From Uliginosibacterium gangwonense DSM 18521 (GTDB lineage Bacteria; Pseudomonadota; Gammaproteobacteria; Burkholderiales; Rhodocyclaceae): a stretch of DNA of 64,000 bases. Of this stretch, positions 23,641-30,788 are shown piece by piece. Below the pieces are notes generated by a model. That model made no database searches and was not told the DNA's origin. It saw only the letters and a list, made by a program, of their open reading frames with translations. How positions within the stretch are numbered: position 1 is the stretch's first letter; every line of letters begins with the position of its first letter. The stretch spans positions 904-64,903 of the forward strand of contig NZ_KB892837.1 in assembly GCF_000373965.1 (NCBI RefSeq). The letters run 5' to 3'. A program made the translations under genes and the position numbers.

Positions 23641-23850
23641 AACAGAACCCCCCGGAGCAGGTACAGACTGTTCTTGCCCTGGCTTCTGGCCGGACCAGAG
23701 GATGTCGGCCTAGACGGGGTATGACTGGGATGCGGCTTCATCCCGGTCAGCCCCCAAGAGTCTCCAGTACAGCTTCCTGACTACGCTCGATACTGTTCAA
23801 CTCAAGAGGCTGCTTCCGTGTCAGCAGTACGATCAGACTTGTTGGATTGC
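23641..23850 (-). promoter_or_regulatory. Leader L11 upstream of the Zot-like gene
   Basis: Contains hairpin GGGATG/CATCCC near 23727-23745, GGCCG/CGGCC, and CCCCG (23715-23719 complement) able to pair with the G-rich ribosome site (23650-23654), plus a 5' segment (GCAGCCTCTTGAGTTGAA) resembling the pseudoknot part of L6/L9. Weaker than the others, but it suggests the Zot-like gene shares the ICE regulon. Confidence 0.45.
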
Positions 23851-23852
23851 TT

Positions 23853-23899
23853 GTACTGTATTTAGTTACTCGTAAGCAATGCAATACTACATATAGTCA
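23853..23899 (+). promoter_or_regulatory. Two NrdR boxes in the nrdAB promoter
   Basis: GTACTGTATTTAGTTA (23853-23868) and ATACTACATATAGTCA (23884-23899), centre to centre 31 bp, three helical turns apart as usual for NrdR box pairs. They resemble the consensus with core ACTxxATxTAGT. NrdR would repress nrdAB when dATP is plentiful. Confidence 0.75.
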
Positions 23900-23941
23900 C
23901 ACGGGGGTTGCCCTGATAGGTTTTTATACCTATCATGTCTG

Positions 23942-24115
23942 CATCGACGGTTTACCCATCAAGGGAATTAAAAGGGAATTCGGTAAGGCACAAAAACGCC
24001 CGATCCGAAGCTGCCCCCGCAACTGAAGGCGATGAGTCGGACTCAATTAAGCCACTGGGCCAATGCCCTGGGAAGGCGGAGTTCCGATGACGATCCGCCA
24101 GCCAGGAGACCTGCC
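23942..24115 (+). ncRNA. Cobalamin riboswitch
   Basis: Carries the class hallmarks in order: AAAAGGGAATTCGGT, GCTGCCCCCGCAACTG, AGCCACTGGG, GGGAAGGCGG and the closing GCCAGGAGACCTGCC. It lies ~140 bases before the nrdA ATG, so adenosylcobalamin should lower expression of this B12-independent class Ia reductase, expected where a B12-dependent class II enzyme is also made. Confidence 0.95.
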
Positions 24116-24253
24116 GTCGCAAGAACATGTTCCAGCCAGAGGCGGGGTGCCTCCAGCGGATTGCGGTGGGCTGGTCTTTCGTGCGAAAGCAGGCTTCCGT
24201 CAGCCTGCCGGTGTGTCTCTCCTCTACACAAAAACCAACGAGAGAGAACCATC

Positions 24254-27043
24254 ATGCCAGTTGATAACCTTACTGCATCTGTACTGCCTGCCGCTTTTAC
24301 GCAAACAACCGATCGGACGCAGTCCTTTGAGGTGATTCGCCGCAACGGCAGTGTCATGCGCTTCGATGCGGACAAAATCGCCACCGCGCTCGGCAAAGCC
24401 TTCCTCGCAGTAGAAGGCAGCCAAGGGGCTGTATACGCCCGCCAGCGCGATCTGATCGCCCGCTTGACCGAATCGGTCGTGCAGGCTTTCACACGGCGCC
24501 TTCCGAGTGGCGGCACGCTTCATATCGAGGATATTCAGGACCAGGTCGAGTTGGCCTTGATGCGCTCTGGCGAACACGATGTGGCCCGTGCCTACGTGCT
24601 GTACCGCGAACGCCGCGCTGCAGAACGTGCCGCCGCTGAAGCCCAGCAGGCAGAAATCGATGCACCTGTGCTGCATGTGACCGATGGCGATCGTCGCCTG
24701 CAACTGGATCGCGCAACACTGCTGGCCCAGTGCAGCGAGGCCTGCATCAACCTCACGGGGGTGTCTCCTGAGGCCGTGCTGGAACACGCCCTGCAAAACC
24801 TTTATGACGGCGTACCGATGGCCGCCGTGCGCCAATCGCTGGTGCTCTCCGCACGCACCCTGATCGAACGTGAGCCAGATTACAGCAAGGTCGCCGCGCG
24901 CCTGTTGCTGCGCAGCCTGCGCTTGGAAGTGCTGGGCGAAGAGTTGGACCAAGCTGACATGCCCACCCGTTACACCGAAGCCTTTCCGAAGCTGATCAAG
25001 CGCGGTGTAGGGGCAGAGTTGCTCGACGTGCGCATGCAGGAATACGACCTCGACAAACTGGCGCGTGCACTCACTGCCGAGCGTGATCTGCAATTCGATT
25101 ATCTTGGCCTGCAAACGCTGTACGACCGCTACTTCCTGCATATTGACGAGACGCGTATCGAATTGCCGCAGACTTTCTTCATGCGTGTAGCGATGGGACT
25201 TGCCCTGAACGAGATCGACCGAGAGGAACGCGCCATCGAGTTCTATCACCTGCTCTCCAGCTTTGATTTTATGAGCAGCACGCCAACCCTGTTCAACAGC
25301 GGCACGCGTCACTCACAGCTCTCCTCCTGCTACCTCACCACGGTGCAAGACGATCTGGAAGGCATCTATCAGGCCGTTAAGGAAAATGCCCTGCTGCAAA
25401 AATATGCAGGCGGCCTGGGTAATGACTGGACTCCTGTGCGCTCGCTTGGCGCACGTATCAAGGGCACAAATGGTAAAAGCCAGGGGGTCATTCCCTTCCT
25501 GAAGGTGGTGAATGACACTGCCTTGGCCGTCAATCAGGGCGGCAAGCGCAAAGGCGCGGTGTGCGTCTATCTGGAAACCTGGCATCTCGACATTGAGGAG
25601 TTCCTGGAACTGCGCAAGAACACGGGGGATGAGCGCCGCCGCACCCACGACATGAACACTGCCAACTGGATTCCCGACCTGTTCATGCGTCGGGTGATGG
25701 AAGGTGGCGATTGGACACTGTTCTCGCCAAACGATACGCCTGATCTGCACGACAAATTCGGCCTCGCGTTCGAGACTGCCTATGTTGCTTACGAGGCCAA
25801 GGCTGATCGCGGCGAACTGAAGCTCTTCAAACGTGTCTCTGCCGTCCAGCTCTGGCGCAAGATGCTGACCATGTTATTTGAAACCGGCCACCCCTGGATC
25901 ACCTTCAAGGATGCCTGCAATCTGCGCTCACCTCAGCAACATGTCGGCGTCGTACATAGTTCCAACCTGTGTACTGAGATCACCCTGAACACCTCTGAGC
26001 GTGAGACCGCTGTATGCAATCTCGGTTCGGTCAACCTGCTGGCACACCTTGTACTGCAAAACGATCAATGGGTTCTGGATCAGAGCAAGCTTAGCCGCAC
26101 CGTGCGCACCGCCATGCGCATGCTGGACAATGTCATTGACATTAACTTCTACGCCACCCCCAAGGCGCGCACTTCCAATCTGCGTCACCGTCCGGTCGGC
26201 CTGGGCATCATGGGTTATGCCGATTGCCTGCACCGCATAGGCTTGGCTTTTGCGTCGCCCGAAGCAGTCGAGTTTGCGGACCGTTCAACAGAGACCGTCT
26301 GCTACCTGGCCTACTCCGCTTCCAGCGCATTGGCCGAAGAACGCGGCGTGTATTCCAGCTATCGTGGCAGCCTGTGGGATCAGGGCATTCTGCCACTGGA
26401 CTCACTGCGCCGACTTGAGGAGGCACGAGGCGGTTATCTGGAAGTGGATCGCAGCAGTTCTCTGGACTGGGATGCCCTGCGGGACCGCATCCAAAAGTAT
26501 GGCATGCGCAATTCCAACTGTGTGGCCATCGCTCCTACCGCCACCATCTCCAACATTATCGGGGTATCCGCCTGTATCGAACCTGATTATCAGAACCTTT
26601 ATGTCAAATCCAATCTCTCGGGTGAGTTCACCATTGTGAATGCCGATCTGGTCCGCGACCTAAAGGCGTTGGGTCTGTGGGATGAAGTGATGATCGCTGA
26701 CCTAAAATATTTCGACGGTTCGCTCGCACAGATCGACCGCATCCCCAGCGAGATCAAGGCGCGCTATGCCACATCGTTTGAAATTGATCCGGCATGGCTG
26801 ATCGAAGCTGCTTCGAGGCGCCAGAAATGGATCGATCAAGCGCAATCGCTGAACCTTTTCCTAGCAGCCCCCTCGGGCAAAAAACTCGATGAGCTTTACA
26901 AGCTTGCCTGGATGCGTGGCCTGAAGACCACCTACTACCTGCGCACCCTTGGTGCAACCGCCATGGAAAAGACCAGTGTGCCCGTCGAGTCCGCATCCAC
27001 GTTCTGCTCCATTGACAACCCCGATTGCGAATCCTGCCAGTGA
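24254..27043 (+). CDS. nrdA: Class Ia ribonucleotide reductase, large subunit
   Basis: A 929-residue NrdA. Two ATP-cone-like regulatory domains precede the core: ~20-120 (VIRRNGSVMRFDADKIATAL) and ~140-230 (LHVTDGDRRLQLDRATLL), as in Pseudomonas NrdA. The catalytic barrel has NLCTEITLNTSERETAVCNLGSVNL-type motifs (written here in parts: NLCTE with the substrate Cys/Glu, CNLGSVNL) and a C-terminal redox pair CESC. It reduces all four NDPs with NrdB. The start at 24254 follows GAGAGAACC; a longer frame reaches back to 24032 but crosses the riboswitch and is not coding. Regulated by NrdR and cobalamin. Confidence 0.95.
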   Translation: MPVDNLTASVLPAAFTQTTDRTQSFEVIRRNGSVMRFDADKIATALGKAFLAVEGSQGAVYARQRDLIARLTESVVQAFTRRLPSGGTLHIEDIQDQVELALMRSGEHDVARAYVLYRERRAAERAAAEAQQAEIDAPVLHVTDGDRRLQLDRATLLAQCSEACINLTGVSPEAVLEHALQNLYDGVPMAAVRQSLVLSARTLIEREPDYSKVAARLLLRSLRLEVLGEELDQADMPTRYTEAFPKLIKRGVGAELLDVRMQEYDLDKLARALTAERDLQFDYLGLQTLYDRYFLHIDETRIELPQTFFMRVAMGLALNEIDREERAIEFYHLLSSFDFMSSTPTLFNSGTRHSQLSSCYLTTVQDDLEGIYQAVKENALLQKYAGGLGNDWTPVRSLGARIKGTNGKSQGVIPFLKVVNDTALAVNQGGKRKGAVCVYLETWHLDIEEFLELRKNTGDERRRTHDMNTANWIPDLFMRRVMEGGDWTLFSPNDTPDLHDKFGLAFETAYVAYEAKADRGELKLFKRVSAVQLWRKMLTMLFETGHPWITFKDACNLRSPQQHVGVVHSSNLCTEITLNTSERETAVCNLGSVNLLAHLVLQNDQWVLDQSKLSRTVRTAMRMLDNVIDINFYATPKARTSNLRHRPVGLGIMGYADCLHRIGLAFASPEAVEFADRSTETVCYLAYSASSALAEERGVYSSYRGSLWDQGILPLDSLRRLEEARGGYLEVDRSSSLDWDALRDRIQKYGMRNSNCVAIAPTATISNIIGVSACIEPDYQNLYVKSNLSGEFTIVNADLVRDLKALGLWDEVMIADLKYFDGSLAQIDRIPSEIKARYATSFEIDPAWLIEAASRRQKWIDQAQSLNLFLAAPSGKKLDELYKLAWMRGLKTTYYLRTLGATAMEKTSVPVESASTFCSIDNPDCESCQ

Positions 27044-27051
27044 GAGTACCC

Positions 27052-28164
27052 ATGAACACCAAACTCAATTTCGACGACTGGGACAGCTCGATCTCACAAC
27101 CCGCTGCTTCGGCCACTACCCACTCCCCCACTCAGAGCGTAGCGAATATTGGCACTTCACTGGCACCGATCAACGCCCAGGACAAACGCATTGTGAATGG
27201 TCAGGCTGACATCAACCAGCTTGCCCCCTTCAAGTACCCCTGGGCCTGGGAGTTTTTCCTCAATGCCAACAAGAACCATTGGACCCCACTGGAAGTCTCC
27301 ATGGCGCAGGACGTGCATGACTATCAGCACAAGCTCACCAGCGCCGAGCGCCATGTGTTCGAAAACGTGCTGGCCTATCTGACAACCTCCGACATCCTCG
27401 CCATGCGCAACATCGGCTTGGCGGTGATGGAGAAGATGAGCGCCCCCGAACTACAAATCTACCAGGCCCGGCAGGTGTACGAAGAAGCACTGCACACCTG
27501 GACCTATCAGCACTGCATCGAAACCCTCGGAATCGACCAGCAGGAAATCTACAATCGCTATCGCGTTATACCCGCCCTCCACGGCAAGATCGCACTGGCA
27601 AATCGCCGACTGGAACGCGTCATGCGTTCTGACTTTGACCTGCGCGACCGCGACAACCTGCATGAATTTGCGCTGTCTTATCTTTTCTTTGCGGGTATCT
27701 TTGAAGGCTGCTGGTTCTACAATGGCTTCACGCCGATTTTCGCCCTGCAACGCCGTGGCCTGATGAAAGGTACAGCTGAGCAGCTGCAATACATCATGCG
27801 CGACGAAGTGTTGCACTGCGCCTTCGGCATTCGTGTGGTGCGCGAGTTGCTCAAGGAAGAAAACCTCACGCTCGATCCGGTGCAGGTCAAGCAACTATGG
27901 GAAGAAGCCGAGGCAGCCGAGTCGGCCTATGCCCAATACATTCTGCGCGAACCAATCCTGGGCTACAACGCCAACTTGCACTCGGCCCAATTTCGCTTTA
28001 TTGCCAATCGCCGCGCACGTCAGCTTGGCCTCGCAGAACCCTTTCCCGGCGCCGAAAATCTGTTGCCTTGGCTGGATGAGCAAGCCAATATGCGTAAGGA
28101 AAAGAACTTCTTTGAAACGCGGGTCACGGAATATCAGTCAGGGGGAGGGTTGAGCTGGGACTGA
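27052..28164 (+). CDS. nrdB: Class Ia ribonucleotide reductase, radical subunit
   Basis: A 370-residue NrdB, eight bases after nrdA. The di-iron/tyrosyl site is seen: EEALHTWTYQH (Glu-x-x-His-x-x-x-Tyr, with the radical Tyr present), later FFAGIFEGCWFYNGF and RDEVLHCAFG (Glu/His ligands). The C-terminal tail (YQSGGGLSWD) is the peptide that docks on NrdA. Start at 27052 with GAGAG upstream; the in-frame extension to 27025 overlaps nrdA and lacks a site. Terminator at 28231. Confidence 0.95.
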   Translation: MNTKLNFDDWDSSISQPAASATTHSPTQSVANIGTSLAPINAQDKRIVNGQADINQLAPFKYPWAWEFFLNANKNHWTPLEVSMAQDVHDYQHKLTSAERHVFENVLAYLTTSDILAMRNIGLAVMEKMSAPELQIYQARQVYEEALHTWTYQHCIETLGIDQQEIYNRYRVIPALHGKIALANRRLERVMRSDFDLRDRDNLHEFALSYLFFAGIFEGCWFYNGFTPIFALQRRGLMKGTAEQLQYIMRDEVLHCAFGIRVVRELLKEENLTLDPVQVKQLWEEAEAAESAYAQYILREPILGYNANLHSAQFRFIANRRARQLGLAEPFPGAENLLPWLDEQANMRKEKNFFETRVTEYQSGGGLSWD

Positions 28165-28230
28165 CGGCTAGTTGTTTATAAATGCGTTCCATAAGCCTGG
28201 GGCTCTCAACACCCCATGCCAGACTACAAA

Positions 28231-28256
28231 AACGGAGCCCTGCGCTCCGTTCGATT
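28231..28256. terminator. Terminator after nrdAB
   Basis: AACGGAGC/GCTCCGTT stem with flanking A/T sequence, 67 bases after the nrdB stop. Confidence 0.75.
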
Positions 28257-28317
28257 GTTCATCTTCGCCCTTCTTATGGTTCTATGTCAGCGGAAACGCC
28301 AATAGCTTCATAGTGTC

Positions 28318-28456
28318 TCACACCAGAATGATCGTATCGCTATAACGCCCCACATTGGCGTCATGGGTCAATAGGCGCATCGGCTCGACCAAGTACTGGG
28401 CGACAAGAAGACGGTCAAACGGGTCATTGTGATGGCGGGCCAACTGCTCTACTTAA
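28318..28456 (-). pseudogene. PIN-domain toxin stub (C-terminal third)
   Basis: Minus-strand reading VEQLARHHNDPFDRLLVAQY, LVEPMRLLTHDANVGRYSD, TIILV then stop. This is the conserved C-terminal part of a VapC-like toxin (the HHxDPFDRLL block with its catalytic Asp). A TAA lies immediately upstream and the N-terminal half is missing, so it is a truncated remnant; no antitoxin is visible. Confidence 0.75.
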
Positions 28457-28514
28457 TTTCATGAGTCAAAATTTTGCGAACCGAGCGGATGGTTTGGTAG
28501 GTCATAGTTGAACT

Positions 28515-28556
28515 TGTGGCTAGATTGCTGTGATTATATACAGCAATCTAGCCACA
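28515..28556. repeat. Perfect 16-bp inverted repeat with 10-bp spacer
   Basis: TGTGGCTAGATTGCTG and CAGCAATCTAGCCACA around TGATTATATA. It lies 15 bases before the start of the 102-residue gene. Could be an operator, a stable 5' UTR hairpin or the end of a small mobile element. Confidence 0.75.
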
Positions 28557-28570
28557 TCAAGGACTCTGCC

Positions 28571-28879
28571 ATGCCGACCCCTAAAACTCCCCGTCACAGC
28601 ACCACGCTTGAGATCGACCAGGTGCCCTACAAAATCTTCATGTTGATTGGTGGTTTTGTTGAAACAGACCTGCCCGTGGTAATCGCCATGTGTCACGACC
28701 CAAAGAACAACCGGGCGAATCTGCGCTTTGATGTGGATCCCGCTCGGGCTGAAGAACAACTTGGGGACTTGAGCGCGGAAGAGATCTTCGAACGCTGCCT
28801 CACACAGATGCACACCAGGAGATTGGTCCCGCACGCATACACCCTGGCAAACAAGTCTTACGTGGGAATGTTTGAGTAG
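28571..28879 (+). CDS. Hypothetical protein (102 aa)
   Basis: MPTPKTPRHSTTLEIDQVPY... with a central strand-helix pattern (IFMLIGGFVETDLPVVIAMC, FDVDPARAEEQLGDLSAEEI). No family recognised. The start at 28571 has AAGGA eight bases upstream; an in-frame ATG at 28508 would read through the inverted repeat. Flanked by two pseudogenes, so it may be a horizontally acquired orphan. Confidence 0.6.
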   Translation: MPTPKTPRHSTTLEIDQVPYKIFMLIGGFVETDLPVVIAMCHDPKNNRANLRFDVDPARAEEQLGDLSAEEIFERCLTQMHTRRLVPHAYTLANKSYVGMFE

Positions 28880-28900
28880 AGTGCTGGTGGCACTGAAAGG

Positions 28901-29060
28901 TCCAGCCGTATTTGGGCGATTCGGTTCCATCTGCAGAGGGAGGGTCATGTACGCGACCTAGCCATGTTCAACTTGGCTATTGATAGCAAGGGTTGCGATC
29001 TGGTCAATCTGCGCGTTCGGGACATTACGCACGGACATCAAATTCTTATGCGGGCATCAG
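28901..29060 (+). pseudogene. Tyrosine recombinase stub
   Basis: Plus-strand reading SRIWAIRFHLQREGHVRDLA, MFNLAIDSKGCDLVNLRVRD, ITHGHQILMRAS. This is the central segment of the widespread small integrase family (RVRDLALFNLAIDSKLRGCDL type), with a two-residue gap (SK-GCDLV) and loss of both ends including the catalytic His-Arg-Tyr region. Sequence diverges to noise after 29060. Confidence 0.75.
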
Positions 29061-29199
29061 AACACGATCTGCCTCACTCACCACCAACTCCGCTTTCGGC
29101 CGCCCTTTGCTCATCAGGTGTCTCCTATCACAACGATACCTTATTCCAGAGCAATAATTATGCTAAAAAACAATGGGACAGAACACTAGTTTCGTTTGG

Positions 29200-29949
29200 T
29201 TATTGCACGCCATATTCCTTTAGCAGTCGCCTGAAGATACCCTTCTTTTTGAGTGTGGCCAATCCAGCATTGAAGTCATCTCGCCTCTTTTCCCAGTTCG
29301 GATTGGCATTTATCGTGATGCCAATGTACATGGGAGTTGTTTCGACGAGCGTCAGCCACTCAATGTCGTTTTCCTTACCATCCTGAGCGGCCAAATGTCG
29401 CCCAAGATTTTTGTCGATCAGCACGAGTTGGAGATGGCCCGAAAGCAATTTTTTGATATTCAGGCTATCTTGCGAAACCTCTTCGGTGAGTATCCCCGCT
29501 TTGGTAAAGCTCTCGGGGTTGGCGTAGCCACGTACAGTACCGACCATGATTCCCTGTTCTTTCAGGTCGAGGAGATCCTTGAAAACGAGGGGGTCGGTTT
29601 TTCGCTTGTAAAGCCCGATTTGATTGTCGGCGATCGGGTCGGTGAGCGCCAGCCAGCTCTCCCGCTCCTTGCTGAACCATACCGCTGCAATGGCGTCACA
29701 CCTGCCACTCATTCCATACCGCAGTACACGGTTCCATGGGAGAAATTCAACTTTAACGTCATACCCCTCTTCCCGGAATGCAAGGACTGCCAGTTTGATA
29801 ATGGGGCCGTAGTCCGCCATTTGTGAGCCGTAATATGGCTCGTAGTCGCTGGAGCAAAGGCGCAATTCCTCTGCGTGTAACGATGGCAGAAAAGAGCTCC
29901 ATAGCATAACGACGAACATGCATGGCAAGCAGACTTTTTTTGAAGCCAT
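29200..29949 (-). CDS. Periplasmic solute-binding protein, family 3-like
   Basis: A 249-residue secreted protein: signal peptide ~1-26 (MFVVMLWSSFLPSLHAEE) followed by the family-3 binding fold (LRLCSSDYEPYYGSQMADYG, GRCDAIAAVWFSKERE, GIMVGTVRGYANPESF). Such orphan proteins without permease genes often serve sensing or unknown uptake. No transporter gene is adjacent. Ligand cannot be inferred. Confidence 0.85.
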   Translation of the reverse strand: MASKKVCLPCMFVVMLWSSFLPSLHAEELRLCSSDYEPYYGSQMADYGPIIKLAVLAFREEGYDVKVEFLPWNRVLRYGMSGRCDAIAAVWFSKERESWLALTDPIADNQIGLYKRKTDPLVFKDLLDLKEQGIMVGTVRGYANPESFTKAGILTEEVSQDSLNIKKLLSGHLQLVLIDKNLGRHLAAQDGKENDIEWLTLVETTPMYIGITINANPNWEKRRDDFNAGLATLKKKGIFRRLLKEYGVQ

Positions 29950-30788
29950 CAGCGTCCCCGTAAGTAGGGTAGATCAGACAGAGGCGTTCACTTCTGTGCA
30001 AACTATAGGGGGCAAATATCTATTTCTGCAAGAAGATGTCCGTCCGCAGGAATTACTGGGCTATGCAGTGCCACTGATCCGTTGAGGGGGTAACGAGGTT
30101 GCTGCGGCCGTTTATTTAGGCCACTCAGGCCAGCCGACCTTTGTCCGAGTAGCATTCCGAGTTCCTGGCTCTGCCATGGTACGAAGCTATGGCCGGATTC
30201 ATCTATGTTACAGGATGGCAAGTTTCGCTGTCCTCTATCCGCCAATCAACTACATCCCGTCCGAATGGGCATAGGACACCGCTTTTCTATGTGCGCCGTA
30301 GGCGTGGAACCATCCCATTCGAAAGAGGCCCGGCGTACGGATCATTGAGCCTTTGGTCAAAATCAACGCTGTTCTGCATAGTGTGATGCTTGAGACAAGA
30401 TCGTGCGGGCAAGAGGTTTTCTTGCTCACTTGAGTGAGTTTTCAGCAGGTTCAATACATGGTACGCCCACTTATCTAGATGCTGACGCATCTAGCCTTAG
30501 CAGATCGCCCCAGGAAAAGTACGGAGTTTTCCCCATTTGTGCGAAAAGCCATCCATAAGTCTCAACCGCTAGACACAATTGATTCTCTGGCCGACGATCA
30601 GACTGGATCAAGGCATTGGAAGCTGCCAGATATTTTTTGCCAGATCAATTCCCATTCAGCTAACCTTCATCATAGGTTCTTTTTTTCCTAAGGTTGGCGG
30701 GGGGCTTCCCAGTCTGGCACGACGGCGCTGATTTGCAGAAGGGGCACATGGATCGTCGCGACAGAAACACCATGAAAGTCGTCTAAAC
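29950..30788. other. 840-bp gap without a gene
   Basis: No frame with protein-like composition in either direction; only short open stretches. A T-rich run near 30685 (TTCTTTTTTTCC) could end a transcript. I see no repeat, tRNA or transposon end. Likely decayed DNA plus the promoter of the GGDEF/EAL gene. Confidence 0.5.

Noticed and set aside
22644-24030. tRNA gene or att site at the ICE edge, or a dif-like inovirus site
   Set aside because: I looked for a cloverleaf, CCA-end tRNA 3' sequence and a 28-bp dif-like palindrome and could not support any.
24032-24253. N-terminal extension of NrdA by 74 residues
   Set aside because: The frame happens to be open, but the DNA is the cobalamin riboswitch and spacer; the NrdA family start and a ribosome site are at 24254.
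24224-25312. 362-codon frame antisense to nrdA
   Set aside because: Mirror of highly biased coding sequence; no ribosome site and no family resemblance.
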